From contig NZ_JANZKY010000015.1 of assembly GCF_025770765.1 (NCBI RefSeq), positions 109,780 through 173,779 of the forward strand: a DNA stretch of 64,000 bases, in the 5' to 3' direction. Source of the stretch: Propionivibrio soli (GTDB taxonomy: Bacteria; Pseudomonadota; Gammaproteobacteria; Burkholderiales; Rhodocyclaceae). Shown piece by piece: positions 29,171 to 38,494 of the stretch. Numbering within the stretch: position 1 is the first letter of the stretch; every line of letters starts with the position of its first letter. The notes beneath the pieces were generated by a model. That model was not told the DNA's origin. It saw nothing but the letters and a program-made list of their open reading frames with translations, and searched no databases. Position numbers and translations under genes: made by a program.

Positions 29171-29689
29171 TTGCACTGGAAAAAACCACTCTGTCTTGCT
29201 CTTCTAGCCGCATCGGCAACGACAGCCTTGGCACACGGCGATACCGAACACGCTCCGGCGCGGGTCAAGTTCGAGCAGAAACCCTGGGGGATCGCGGGCG
29301 AAGCGCGTTCAGTACGACGCACGATCGAAGTAAAACTGACGGACGACATGCGGTTTACACCGGACCGGGTGAAAGTTAAGCAAGGTGAGACGATCCGCTT
29401 CGTGCACAAGAACATGGGGGCCGCCATGCACGAATTCGTCCTCGGGACAAAGGCCGAACTCGACGAACACGCGGCGCTGATGAAGAAATTCCCGGGAATG
29501 GAGCACGACGAGCCCTATATGGCGCATGTACCCCCGGGGCAGCAGCGGGAACTGATCTGGACCTTTAACCGGAGCGGAGATTTCGATTTCGCCTGCCTCT
29601 TGCCAGGGCACTACGAGGCCGGTATGAGAGGAAAGGTCGACGTTACGCCTATCGCGTCCAAGAGTTCCGGTGAACGGGCCAAGGATTAA
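29171..29689 (+). CDS. Periplasmic cupredoxin-like copper protein
   Basis: The 172-residue protein has a signal peptide (cleaved near AHG, residue 21) and a blue-copper domain: VKVKQGETIRFVHKN, then His87 and the terminal CLLPGHYEAGM with Cys142, His147 and Met152 as type-1 ligands. It probably binds or shuttles copper near the oxidase. The start is TTG at 29171 with AAAGGAGA upstream. It is the third gene of the operon from 26585. Confidence 0.88.
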   Translation: MHWKKPLCLALLAASATTALAHGDTEHAPARVKFEQKPWGIAGEARSVRRTIEVKLTDDMRFTPDRVKVKQGETIRFVHKNMGAAMHEFVLGTKAELDEHAALMKKFPGMEHDEPYMAHVPPGQQRELIWTFNRSGDFDFACLLPGHYEAGMRGKVDVTPIASKSSGERAKD

Positions 29690-29699
29690 GGAGACGCTG

Positions 29700-30044
29700 A
29701 TGAAAAGAGTGCTACAAATAATGGCAGTCATTTCAACCTTGAGCGCAATATCAGCCCTACCCACGGCGAGCTTTGCGCAAACCCCGGCCGTCAGCAGTTC
29801 GGCATCGGGGTCGGAAGTCGCGACCTTAACGGACGGTGAGGTTCGAAAGATCGACCGCGAAGCCGGGAAGATCACGATCAAGCACGGCCCGATCAAGCAC
29901 CTCGATATGCCACCTATGAGCATGGTGTTTGTTGCAAAAGACAAGTCCCTGCTCGACAAGGTCAAAGTCGGCGACAAGATCCGCTTCATGGCCGGTACCG
30001 AGGGCGGCGCACTGATCGTCACCGATATCCAACCTGCGCAATGA
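29700..30044 (+). CDS. CusF-like periplasmic copper-binding protein
   Basis: The 114-residue protein has a signal peptide (cleaved near AQ, residue 26) and a small OB-fold domain with KHGPIKHLDMPPMSMVF: His62, Met73 and Met75 match the CusF ligands. The Trp that caps Cu(I) in CusF is replaced by Met70. It should hand Cu(I) to the efflux pump. AAGGAGA precedes the ATG at 29700, 10 bases behind the cupredoxin stop. Confidence 0.85.
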   Translation: MKRVLQIMAVISTLSAISALPTASFAQTPAVSSSASGSEVATLTDGEVRKIDREAGKITIKHGPIKHLDMPPMSMVFVAKDKSLLDKVKVGDKIRFMAGTEGGALIVTDIQPAQ

Positions 30045-30497
30045 GGCAAGTGCACTGCGTGGTCACGGCATTGTCCGTTTCCGCGCGGAGTGCTTTTATC
30101 CGACCGCTGATCGTGTGAGTTCCTGTTTAAAAAAGAACCCACACGGCGTTCAAAGTTGCACGGGCTCTCAAGCGAGTCTGAGCAGCGGCGTTCACTGTGG
30201 AGCCGCCGATTCCGTGAAACGGTGCACTCGCTCCTGGGGACTGCATCCCCAGGTTCCACTGAAGCAACTGTCTCGTGGCCCACGCTGACTTCTCCTCCCC
30301 GAACCGTCGCCTTACCGGTCCCGTGATCTGAGACCGGGTCCTTCGTCTCCCCAACCTGCAGAGCTTTCTCCGGCCCGCAGATTACAGAGATGTAATCGCA
30401 CGGTTAGCCTCCTGTTGGCGTTAGCCGGACATACTGCGCGCCCTGCGTCGGCAGATCGCCGACGGCGCAATCCGAACACACATAAGGAGGACTTCGC
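30045..30497. other. 453-bp gap with a stem-rich block and a CopR box
   Basis: From about 30113 to 30360 the DNA is rich in hairpins: a 10-bp stem with one mismatch around an A-rich loop at 30113-30144, a GCGGC/GCCGC stem, and CTGGGG/CCCCAG near 30235. Read on the minus strand it ends in GTTC followed by TTTTTT, like a terminator. Minus-strand reading frames with tidy-looking products overlap the block, but they lack ribosome sites. It may be a small RNA or a relic of a mobile element; the class is not recognised. Confidence 0.4.
30381..30396. promoter_or_regulatory. CopR/CusR-type box before second cupredoxin
   Basis: ATTAC-agagat-GTAAT is a perfect inverted repeat with a 6-base spacer. CGGTTAG and CTGTTGG follow at the same distances as in the 31002 box. 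It lies 102 bp before the cupredoxin start. Confidence 0.78.
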
Positions 30498-30989
30498 ATG
30501 ACATTACGTTTCGCCGGGATCATCCCCCTCGCCGTAGCGTTGGTTCACCCTACAACAAGCCATGCAACGGGTGCGGGCGATCACCGCCACGACTCTTCAG
30601 CGTCCGCACATGCAGCGGCGCTAGGGCAACCCGGCGTGCTCAAGGACGTCAACCGCACGGTCGAACTCGATATGACGGACGCGATGCGTTTCACGCCAGA
30701 ACGGTTGAACGTCAGGCGAGGGGAGACGGTTCGTTTCGTCGTCAAGAACTCCGGGATGTTGAAGCATGAAATGGTGTTGGGAACGGCCGCTGAATTGAAG
30801 GCGCATGGTGCCCTGATGGCGAAGAATCCGAACATGGAACATGCCGATCCCAACGCCGTTTCCGTTGATCCTGGCAAGACGGGCGAGTTCGTTTGGAAGT
30901 TCACAAAGGCCGGCACTTTTGATTTCGCCTGTCTTTTACCGGGGCACCTCGAATCGGGCATGAAGGGACGAATCACCGTCAAGAACTGA
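30498..30989 (+). CDS. Second periplasmic cupredoxin-like protein
   Basis: The 163-residue protein has a signal peptide (cleaved near SHA, residue 23), a His-rich linker (GDHRHDSSASAHAA) and a blue-copper domain with His90, Cys145, His150 and Met155 (the last three in CLLPGHLESGM). It is a paralogue of the protein encoded at 29171 but has its own CopR box, so it is probably a separately induced copper binder. AAGGAGG precedes the ATG. Confidence 0.87.
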   Translation: MTLRFAGIIPLAVALVHPTTSHATGAGDHRHDSSASAHAAALGQPGVLKDVNRTVELDMTDAMRFTPERLNVRRGETVRFVVKNSGMLKHEMVLGTAAELKAHGALMAKNPNMEHADPNAVSVDPGKTGEFVWKFTKAGTFDFACLLPGHLESGMKGRITVKN

Positions 30990-31001
30990 CCACAAACCAA
31001 G

Positions 31002-31017
31002 ATTACGAAAATGTAAT
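31002..31017. promoter_or_regulatory. CopR/CusR-type box before the cus operon
   Basis: ATTAC-gaaaat-GTAAT forms a perfect inverted repeat, followed by TTTTTCCGTCAG and CTGTTGG. It stands 69 bp before the DUF411 gene and is the nearest control site to the CusCBA genes, which have no box of their own. Confidence 0.8.
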
Positions 31018-31085
31018 TTTTCCGTCAGTTTCCTGTTGGACAGGCCTCTCTAGACTGGCTGCATTCTCATGGACAAGGACAAGTC

Positions 31086-31523
31086 ATGAAACGCTGGTTT
31101 TCTCCTCTTCTCGTAGTTGCCGCGCTCGGTTCAACCGCTGCGCTGGCTCAGGAACTGCCGCAGGTGGATATTTACAAGAGCCCCACGTGCGATTGCTGCG
31201 GCAAGTGGATCGAGCACATGCGCAAGGCCGGTTTCAAGGTCGAGGCGCACGTGGTTACCGATGTTCCTGGAAACCGCAAGAAGCTCGGAATGCCGGATAA
31301 ATACGGTTCATGCCATACGTCGAAGGTTGCAGGCTATTTGCTCGAAGGGCACGTGCCGGCGGCCGACGTTCACCGACTGCTCAAGGAAAAGCCGAAGGCC
31401 GTCGGCCTGGCTTCTCCTGGGATGCCCCCAGGTTCGCCTGGGATGGATATCCCCAATGCGCCTCCTTATGACGTCCTTCTGGTGCAAACGGACGGTACCT
31501 CGAAGGTGTTCGCGAAACACTGA
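31086..31523 (+). CDS. DUF411 periplasmic metal-binding protein
   Basis: The 145-residue protein has a signal peptide (cleaved near AQE, residue 22) and a thioredoxin-like DUF411 domain with the SPTCDCCGKW motif (Cys35, Cys37, Cys38). Relatives sit in copper operons and are thought to bind metal, though biochemical proof is thin. Its C-terminal half ends in a Pro-rich stretch (GMPPGSPGMD). It heads the run to CusA. Confidence 0.85.
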   Translation: MKRWFSPLLVVAALGSTAALAQELPQVDIYKSPTCDCCGKWIEHMRKAGFKVEAHVVTDVPGNRKKLGMPDKYGSCHTSKVAGYLLEGHVPAADVHRLLKEKPKAVGLASPGMPPGSPGMDIPNAPPYDVLLVQTDGTSKVFAKH

Positions 31524-31564
31524 CCGAAACCTTGATCTTTCTCACTCATTCTTCTTTCTTGATC

Positions 31565-31936
31565 ATGACTACGACTCTCAAATCTTCGAAGACCCTCCTG
31601 GTTCTTGCCTTCTCCGGCCTCCTCATTGCAGGTCCCGCTTTCGCAGCGAACGAGCACGACCACGGCGGACATGGCGCCGCGGCGCCCGAAACCCAAGCAC
31701 CGACGAGCACGGCAATGACCCGCGGTGTGGTGAAAAAAGTCGACAAAGCCGCCGGCAAAGTCACGTTATCGCATGGCGCGCTGGTCAATCTCGGCATGAC
31801 GACGCCGATGACCATGGTTTTCCGTGTCAAGGATTCCGCTTGGCTCGACCAGATGAAGGAAGGCGACAAGATTCGTTTCTTCGCCGATAACGCCGATGGA
31901 GCAATCACGATCCTGCGGTGGGAAGCGGCTAAGTAA
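31565..31936 (+). CDS. CusF-like periplasmic copper-binding protein 2
   Basis: The 123-residue protein has a signal peptide (cleaved near AFA, residue 27), a His-rich linker (NEHDHGGHG) and a CusF-type domain: His70, Met82 and Met84 align with the ligands, and Met78 stands in place of the capping Trp. The ATG at 31565 follows the hydrophobic-segment rule better than an upstream TTG at 31532, but no strong ribosome site marks either. It lies 41 bp behind the DUF411 gene. Confidence 0.83.
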   Translation: MTTTLKSSKTLLVLAFSGLLIAGPAFAANEHDHGGHGAAAPETQAPTSTAMTRGVVKKVDKAAGKVTLSHGALVNLGMTTPMTMVFRVKDSAWLDQMKEGDKIRFFADNADGAITILRWEAAK

Positions 31937-32208
31937 GGAACATCCGGTAAGCAATCGGCGACGGACGAGACCGTAACCACCTGATACGGACGCGCCAAGC
32001 TTCGCCCCGTAGTTTCCGCAGAAAACCGGGAATTGTACGGATAGACAATGAAAGCGCCCCGACAGAGAACATCGCCGCGGAACACCATTGGCTCCATCCC
32101 TGTTTTGCACGGGAAACAACCCCTCAAAGCAGGGCCGGTGAGTCTCGGCGGGTGGTCGAAAGCCGGAGCCAAAGACAACCGAATTTCCGACGTACGGAGA
32201 ACAAAATC

Positions 32209-33480
32209 ATGCGAATCAGCGTTTCCCTTCGCGTTCTGACGCTTGCGTTAGCCATCGCGCTGCCGCCTTTGGCATCCGCGCAGGATGTACCGCCCGGGCG
32301 GACTGTGGCGAGTCTTCTTGATTACGCGCGGCAGAACAACCCGGACTACGCCTCGATGCGCCACGAAGCGGATGCCGCGGCGGAGAGGGTGACACCGGCT
32401 GGTGCCTTGCCCGATCCGAAGATGAAGATCGAATTGATGGATATCACCAAGATGGGCGAACAAAACCCATCCCTGGCGCCAAACCGGGTGGGCAGCACGC
32501 AGTACACGCTCTCGCAGGAGTTGCCCTGGTACGGCAAGCGAGACTTGAAACGCGAAATTGCGGAACTGGATGCAGAGGGTGCCCAGGGGCGGTCTCGCGG
32601 AACCTGGGCGGAGATCGCCGCGCGGCTCAAAGCAGCCCATGCTCAGCTCTACGTGGTGCATCGCAACGAACAGATCACGCGCGAGATCCTCGATCTCATG
32701 ATCCGGCTCGAAAAAGTGGCACAAGCCCGATACGCCGGCGGCCTCGCCATGCAGCAGGACGTCATTCGGGCGCAAGTTGAGCAAACCGCTATGCGCAACG
32801 ATCTCGTGATGCTGGAAAACGAAGCGAACATGCTGCGCGCGCGTATCAATATGGTGCTTGCGCGCCCCGCCAATGCTCCTCTCTCCAGTCCCGAAGCCGT
32901 GGCTCCGCTGCCCGCGCCGGCCAAGCTGGATTATGTGGCGCTCGAGGAGCGGGTACGCGGCCGCAATCCGCGCCTGTTCGCTGAAGATGCCGCGATCAAG
33001 TCAGCGGAGAAGAAGCGTGAGTTGGCGTACAAGGAACGCTACCCGGACTTCATGGTCGGCGTGACGCCTGTGCAATACCGCAATTCGGTGAAGGAATGGC
33101 AGCTGATGGTCGAGTTCAACATCCCGCTGCAGCAGTCATCGCGCCGCGCGATGGAAAGGGAGTCCGAGTCGATGCTTTCTGCCGCTCGCGCACGCAAAGA
33201 GGCGGCAGCCAATGAAGTCCTTTCCGAACTCGCCGAAAACCTCTCCGGTATCGAAGCGGCACGACGCACCGAAGCACTTGCCGGCACGAGCCTTCTCCCG
33301 CAGGCCGAACTCACCTTCAATTCGGCGCTCGCCTCCTACGAGAACGGTAAGGTCGATTTTGCCACGTTGCTTGAAGCGCAGCAGCAGATACGTAAAGCAC
33401 GCCTGAGTCAGATCAAGGCGCAAGGCGAGGCACAAATACGCGTCGCAGAAATCGAAAAACTCCTGGGAGAAGAACTATGA
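32209..33480 (+). CDS. cusC: Outer-membrane factor of the copper efflux pump
   Basis: The 423-residue TolC-family protein has a signal peptide (cleaved near ASAQ, residue 24) and two OEP repeats: TVASLLDYARQNNPDYASMRHEA in the first and a YENGKVDFATLLEAQQQIRK block in the second. It forms the outer-membrane channel of the CusCBA tripartite pump. The ATG at 32209 has CGGAGA upstream. The CusB start overlaps its stop by 4 bases (ATGA), showing coupling. Confidence 0.92.
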   Translation: MRISVSLRVLTLALAIALPPLASAQDVPPGRTVASLLDYARQNNPDYASMRHEADAAAERVTPAGALPDPKMKIELMDITKMGEQNPSLAPNRVGSTQYTLSQELPWYGKRDLKREIAELDAEGAQGRSRGTWAEIAARLKAAHAQLYVVHRNEQITREILDLMIRLEKVAQARYAGGLAMQQDVIRAQVEQTAMRNDLVMLENEANMLRARINMVLARPANAPLSSPEAVAPLPAPAKLDYVALEERVRGRNPRLFAEDAAIKSAEKKRELAYKERYPDFMVGVTPVQYRNSVKEWQLMVEFNIPLQQSSRRAMERESESMLSAARARKEAAANEVLSELAENLSGIEAARRTEALAGTSLLPQAELTFNSALASYENGKVDFATLLEAQQQIRKARLSQIKAQGEAQIRVAEIEKLLGEEL

Positions 33481-35099
33481 AGCAAGGAGCGGGATTGACG
33501 ATCGGTATTGTGATCGGCGCCCTGTTGGCAGGAACGGTGGGTTATTGGCTGGGCGGCCGAGGTGTGGCGACACCCCATTCGGAACAGGCGGCCAGTGCCG
33601 CACCGACCTCCGCTGGAGTAAAGAAGGAACGAAAGATCCTTTACTACCGCAACCCAATGGGTTTGCCCGATACCTCACCGACGCCCAAGAAGGATCCCAT
33701 GGGCATGGATTACGTCCCGGTCTTTGAGGGCGACGAGAGTAGCGAGCCGACGTCAGGTAATCAGATCAAAATCAGTACCGAGAAGGTCCAGAAGCTGGGT
33801 GTGCGTACCGAAGCGGCGCAGCTCCGCGCACTGGATAAGGTTGTCCGCGCGTCGGGTCGTGTCGAGCCCGATGAACGGCGGATTTACGCGATTTCGCCAA
33901 AATTCGAAGGCTATGTCGAGCGCCTGCACGTTAACGTCACCGGCCAGCCGGTTGGCAAGGGACAGCCACTGTTCGAGGTTTACAGCCCCGAACTTGTCTC
34001 CGCGCAGCGTGAATACGCCATTGCGGCGCAAGGCGTGGACGCGCTGAAGGAGGCTGGTAGCGCGGCGCAGTCCGGCATGAAACAGCTCGCTGAATCCAGC
34101 TTGTTACGCCTGAAGAATTGGGACATCTCGGAGGCTCAGATCAAGCAGCTGGCCCAGTCGGGCGAGACCAAACGCACGCTCACCTTCCGCTCGCCGGTTG
34201 GCGGCATCATCACCGAGAAGAAGGCCGTGCAGGGCATGCGCTTCATGCCCGGGGAAGAACTCTACAAAGTCGCCGATCTCTCCTCCGTGTGGGTCGTGGC
34301 GGACGTGTTCGAGCAGGATATCGGCCTCGTGAAATCCGGTGCCACCGCCAAGGTGCGCATCAACGCGTATCCCGATAAGGTTTTTGAAGGCAAGGTCAGC
34401 TACGTTTACCCGACCTTGAACGAAATGACCCGCACGATTCCAGTACGCGTCGAACTGGCCAATCCCGGTCAACTTCTCAAACCCGCCATGTACGCGCAAC
34501 TCGAACTGCCCGCCGGAGGACGCGGTACGGTTGTAACCGTACCGGTTTCGGCGGTGATCGATAGCGGAACGCGCCAGATCGTCCTCGTGCAACTGGGCGA
34601 AGGTCGCTTTGAGCCCAGGGAAGTCAAGCTGGGCGCTCGTAGTGATAACTATACCGAGGTGGTCGAAGGCGTGAAGGAGGGGGAACACGTGGTTATCGCC
34701 GCGAACTTCCTCATTGATGCCGAGAGCAATCTCAAGGGGGCAATCGGCGGGTTTGGCCATTCCGCACACGGCGCGAGCAAGCCTGCAGGCGGTGAGCCAG
34801 CCGCGCAACAGACACCGGCCGCTGCGTCGGGCGGTCATCGCGCCGAAGGAACAATCGAAGAGCTTGACACCAAAGCGGGAACGATGAGCATCGCGCATGG
34901 CCCGATCGACACGCTCAAGTGGCCGGCGATGACGATGGAGTTCAAGGCTGCCAACACCGCATTGCTGGCCAATCTGAAACCCGGTGCCCGCGTCGCGTTC
35001 GAGTTCGTCGAGCGCGGACAGGGTGAATGGGTGATCACCTCGGTCAAGCCCGTCGGAGCCGTAAGTCCGGCGCCGGCAAACGCCCATTCGGGCCACTGA
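33477..35099 (+). CDS. cusB: Periplasmic adaptor CusB with fused C-terminal CusF domain
   Basis: The 540-residue membrane-fusion protein has an N-terminal anchor, a heavy-metal-binding segment (YYRNPMGLPDTSPTPKKDPM, near residue 56), the barrel-sandwich hybrid adaptor core, and a Gly/Ala/His-rich linker leading to a CusF domain. In that domain His474, Trp482, Met485 and Met487 match all CusF ligands, including the capping Trp. It delivers Cu(I)/Ag(I) from the periplasm to CusA. It overlaps cusC and precedes cusA. Confidence 0.93.
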   Translation: MKQGAGLTIGIVIGALLAGTVGYWLGGRGVATPHSEQAASAAPTSAGVKKERKILYYRNPMGLPDTSPTPKKDPMGMDYVPVFEGDESSEPTSGNQIKISTEKVQKLGVRTEAAQLRALDKVVRASGRVEPDERRIYAISPKFEGYVERLHVNVTGQPVGKGQPLFEVYSPELVSAQREYAIAAQGVDALKEAGSAAQSGMKQLAESSLLRLKNWDISEAQIKQLAQSGETKRTLTFRSPVGGIITEKKAVQGMRFMPGEELYKVADLSSVWVVADVFEQDIGLVKSGATAKVRINAYPDKVFEGKVSYVYPTLNEMTRTIPVRVELANPGQLLKPAMYAQLELPAGGRGTVVTVPVSAVIDSGTRQIVLVQLGEGRFEPREVKLGARSDNYTEVVEGVKEGEHVVIAANFLIDAESNLKGAIGGFGHSAHGASKPAGGEPAAQQTPAAASGGHRAEGTIEELDTKAGTMSIAHGPIDTLKWPAMTMEFKAANTALLANLKPGARVAFEFVERGQGEWVITSVKPVGAVSPAPANAHSGH

Positions 35100-35125
35100 A
35101 CGGGTGGTCAGGGAGAAAACTCGTC

Positions 35126-38100
35126 ATGCTCGCCAGAATAATTGAATGGTCGGGGAAGAACCGCGCCCTGGTCCTGCTCGCCACCTTGTTTATCATTTTG
35201 GGCGGAGTCTTCGCCGTCCTGCGTACGCCACTTGACGCCTTGCCGGACCTCTCCGACGTCCAGGTCATTGTCTACACCGAGTACCCCGGGCAAGCCCCAC
35301 AAGTGGTCGAGGACCAGATTACGTACCCGCTGACGACAGCGATGCTTTCGGTTCCAAAGTCGAAGGTTGTGCGCGGGTTCTCCTTCTTCGGCGCCTCCTT
35401 CGTCTACATCATCTTCGAGGATGGAACCGACATCTATTGGGCGCGTTCGCGTGTCCTCGAATACCTCAACTTTGCCTCTGGACGCATGCCGAAGGGCGTC
35501 ACACCGCAGATTGGGCCCGACGCCACAGGGGTCGGGTGGGTCTATCAATACGCGTTGCTGGCCAAGGACAAGACGCTCGCCGAATTGCGCTCGATCCAGG
35601 ACTGGTTCGTTCGCTATCAGCTGACCAAGGCGCATGGCGTGTCCGAAGTCGCCTCTATCGGCGGTTTCGTGCAAACGTACCAAGTGACCGTCGACCCCGT
35701 GAAGCTGCGCGCATATGGCATACCGCTGATGAAAGTCGCGCAGGTCATCCGCGATTCGAATCGTGACGTCGGTGGCCGTGCCGTCGAAATGGCGGAGACC
35801 GAATACATGGTCCGCGGCAAAGGGTATCTGCGCGGCATAGCGGACATTGAGAATCTGGTCGTCAAGAGCGAGAAAGGCGTTCCGGTGCTGGTCCGAGACG
35901 TCGGCCGCGTTGAGCTGGTGCCCGATGAGCGCCGGGGTCTGACCGAACTCAACGGCGAGGGCGAAGTCGTTTCCGGCATCGCCATGGCACGTTACGGCGA
36001 GAACGCGCTTGAGGTCATCCACAACCTCAAAGAGAAGATCAAGGACGTCTCCGCCGGTTTGCCGGAGGGGGTGAGCGTTGTCCCGGTTTATGATCGTGCC
36101 GATCTGATTCACCGCGCCATCGACACATTGAAGCATACGCTGGTCGAAGAATCGATCATTGTTGCCCTGGTGTGCATCGTGTTTCTCTTGCACGTGCGCA
36201 GCGCGTTGGTCGCTATCCTTATGCTGCCGGTCGGTATCCTGATGGCATTCATTGCCATGCGGCTGCTCGGCATGAACTCGAATTTGATGAGTTTGGGCGG
36301 CATTGCCATCGCCATCGGTGCCATGATCGATGCGGCGATCGTCATGATCGAGAACGCGCACAAACACCTGGAACGGCTACCTGAACAGCATACGAATGCG
36401 GCCCGAGCACGGGCTATGATCGAAGCCTGCCAAGAGGTCGGTCCGGCACTCTTCTTCTCGCTCTTGATCATCACCGTTTCATTCCTGCCGGTGTTCAGCC
36501 TCGAGGGACAGGAGGGACGGCTGTTTTCGCCGCTCGCCTACACGAAGACCTTCTCGATGGCCGGTGCCGCCTTTCTTTCGGTGACGCTCGTGCCAGTACT
36601 GATGCTGTTCTTCATCCGCGGCAAGATCATGCCCGAAGCCAAGAACCCGGTTAATCGCTTTCTGATCTGGCTCTATCGACCGATTATCAGTGCCGTTATG
36701 CGCTGGAAGAAACTGACTATCGCGCTGGCGCTGGTGGCGCTTGGCGTCACGATCTATCCGGCATCCAAGTTGGGATCGGAGTTCATGCCGACGCTAAACG
36801 AGGGCACGCTGCTCTATATGCCGGCTTCGCTCCCCGGCATGTCGATTACCAAGGCCGCTGAGTTACTGCAGACGCAGAACAAAATCATCAAGAGCTTCCC
36901 GGAAGTGGAGTCGGTGTACGGCAAGGCGGGCAGGGCGAACACAGCGACCGACCCGGCGCCGACGGAGATGTTCGAGACAGTCATCAACCTGAAGCCTGAA
37001 GCGGAATGGCGGCCGGGAATGACGATCGACAAGCTTGTCGCCGAAATGGACAAAGCCATGCAGTTTCCAGGGGTTTCGAACGCCTGGACGATGCCCATCA
37101 AGGCGCGGATCGACATGCTCTCCACCGGCATCCGCACGCCGATCGGCATCAAGGTTTTCGGCAAGGACTTGAACGAGATGGAACGTCTCGCGAAGGAGAT
37201 CGAGGCGGCCGTCAAGGACGTGCCTGGAACATCGAGCGCTTTTGCCGAACGTATTACCGGTGGCTTCTACCTCAATATTGAGCCGGATCGTACCCAGCTT
37301 GCACGTTACGGGCTCTCGGTTGGCGAGCTGCAGGATGTGATTGGAACAGCGCTGGGTGGCGAGATGGTAACCACGACGGTGGAGGGGCGCGAGCGTTACG
37401 GGGTGACGGTAAGGTACCCGCGTGAATTGCGTTCGGATCCTCAGTTGATCGCCCGTGAAGTTCTGGTGCCGACGATGGGGAGCGGCATGATCCCGCTCGG
37501 ACAGGTGGCCAAGGTCGAGGTAGCTAAAGGGACTCCTGGCATACGCACCGAGAACGCGCTGCTTTCGGCGTACATCTATGTCGATACCCGTGACAGCGAC
37601 CTGGGGGGCTACGTAGCGCGCGCGAAGCAGGCGGTGTCCGAAAAGGTGAAGTTTCCGTCGGGTTATTACATCACGTGGAGCGGCCAGTTCGAGAATATGG
37701 AACGCGCGATTGAGAAGATGAAGGTTGTCGTTCCTGTGACCTTGCTTGTCATCTTTTTGCTTCTGTTCATGAACTTCCGGCGCATGACCGAAACGCTGAT
37801 CGTGATGCTGTCCGTACCCTTCGCTCTGGTGGGAGGTATCTGGCTGATGTGGGCGCTGGGTTACAACATGAGCGTTGCCGTCGCTGTCGGTTTCATCGCG
37901 CTGGCTGGTGTCGCGGCAGAAACAGGCGTCGTCATGCTCATCTACCTCGATCACGCTTGGGAAGAAATCAAAGCCAAGTGCGTTGCGGACAAACGGGTTC
38001 CGGCTGTGGCGGATCTCTACGAAGCGATCATGGAGGGCGCGGTGGAACGCGTGCGCCCGAAGATGATGACGGTAGTGGCCATCATGGCAGGTCTGCTGCC

Positions 38101-38260
38101 GATCATGTGGGGAACGGGAACCGGGTCGGAAGTCATGAGCAGGATCGCCGCGCCGATGGTCGGCGGTATGGTTTCCTCGACGATCCTCACGCTTGCCGTG
38201 ATTCCCGCGATCTACGCGCTGGTCAAACAATGGAGGCTAAAGCGCGGCCTCGAGAGCTAA
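35126..38260 (+). CDS. cusA: Cu(I)/Ag(I) efflux RND pump CusA (HME4 subgroup)
   Basis: The 1044-residue inner-membrane pump is full length for HME-RND proteins and has twelve predicted TM helices and two large periplasmic loops. The helix-4 signature GGIAIAIGAMIDAAIVMIEN marks the HME4 group that moves monovalent Cu(I) and Ag(I), rather than the divalent Zn/Co/Cd groups. Substrate methionines are plentiful in the porter domain. The ATG at 35126 has AGGGAGA upstream; the frame opens further 5' inside cusB. A 9-bp hairpin follows the stop. Confidence 0.95.
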   Translation: MLARIIEWSGKNRALVLLATLFIILGGVFAVLRTPLDALPDLSDVQVIVYTEYPGQAPQVVEDQITYPLTTAMLSVPKSKVVRGFSFFGASFVYIIFEDGTDIYWARSRVLEYLNFASGRMPKGVTPQIGPDATGVGWVYQYALLAKDKTLAELRSIQDWFVRYQLTKAHGVSEVASIGGFVQTYQVTVDPVKLRAYGIPLMKVAQVIRDSNRDVGGRAVEMAETEYMVRGKGYLRGIADIENLVVKSEKGVPVLVRDVGRVELVPDERRGLTELNGEGEVVSGIAMARYGENALEVIHNLKEKIKDVSAGLPEGVSVVPVYDRADLIHRAIDTLKHTLVEESIIVALVCIVFLLHVRSALVAILMLPVGILMAFIAMRLLGMNSNLMSLGGIAIAIGAMIDAAIVMIENAHKHLERLPEQHTNAARARAMIEACQEVGPALFFSLLIITVSFLPVFSLEGQEGRLFSPLAYTKTFSMAGAAFLSVTLVPVLMLFFIRGKIMPEAKNPVNRFLIWLYRPIISAVMRWKKLTIALALVALGVTIYPASKLGSEFMPTLNEGTLLYMPASLPGMSITKAAELLQTQNKIIKSFPEVESVYGKAGRANTATDPAPTEMFETVINLKPEAEWRPGMTIDKLVAEMDKAMQFPGVSNAWTMPIKARIDMLSTGIRTPIGIKVFGKDLNEMERLAKEIEAAVKDVPGTSSAFAERITGGFYLNIEPDRTQLARYGLSVGELQDVIGTALGGEMVTTTVEGRERYGVTVRYPRELRSDPQLIAREVLVPTMGSGMIPLGQVAKVEVAKGTPGIRTENALLSAYIYVDTRDSDLGGYVARAKQAVSEKVKFPSGYYITWSGQFENMERAIEKMKVVVPVTLLVIFLLLFMNFRRMTETLIVMLSVPFALVGGIWLMWALGYNMSVAVAVGFIALAGVAAETGVVMLIYLDHAWEEIKAKCVADKRVPAVADLYEAIMEGAVERVRPKMMTVVAIMAGLLPIMWGTGTGSEVMSRIAAPMVGGMVSSTILTLAVIPAIYALVKQWRLKRGLES

Positions 38261-38273
38261 GCCTCGAGAAAAT

Positions 38274-38302
38274 ACGGGACCGTGATGATGCCGCGGTCCC
38301 GT
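38274..38302 (+). terminator. Terminator-like hairpin after cusA
   Basis: ACGGGACCG at 38274-38282 pairs perfectly with CGGTCCCGT at 38294-38302 around an 11-base loop, 14 bases past the cusA stop. No T-run follows, so a classical intrinsic terminator is only one possibility. Confidence 0.55.
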
Positions 38303-38494
38303 AAGACGCAATCCGCGTATACCGATTGTGAGCAAGCCAGCCAGAAAAACCGCAACACCTTCAGCATCGTTTGCTTCCGCGCATCACGGGCATCGCTCCT
38401 TCAGGCTCTCGAAGAAAGCTGATGGGTTCTCTGGGCTCCGCCGTCGAGCCCGTCGTAGTCGGCGCGATGCCCCCCAACTCCTGGCGTATCGAAG

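Noticed and set aside
27978..29234. 418-codon minus-strand frame
   Set aside because: It is the antisense shadow of the multicopper oxidase gene; its His-rich content follows from the codons of the real gene.
29309..30283. Long minus-strand frame starting in the hairpin block
   Set aside because: Most of it is antisense to the cupredoxin and CusF-like genes; only the block itself is of interest.
34104..38230. Long minus-strand frames opposite cusB and cusA
   Set aside because: They are antisense shadows of GC-rich genes, without ribosome sites or family matches.
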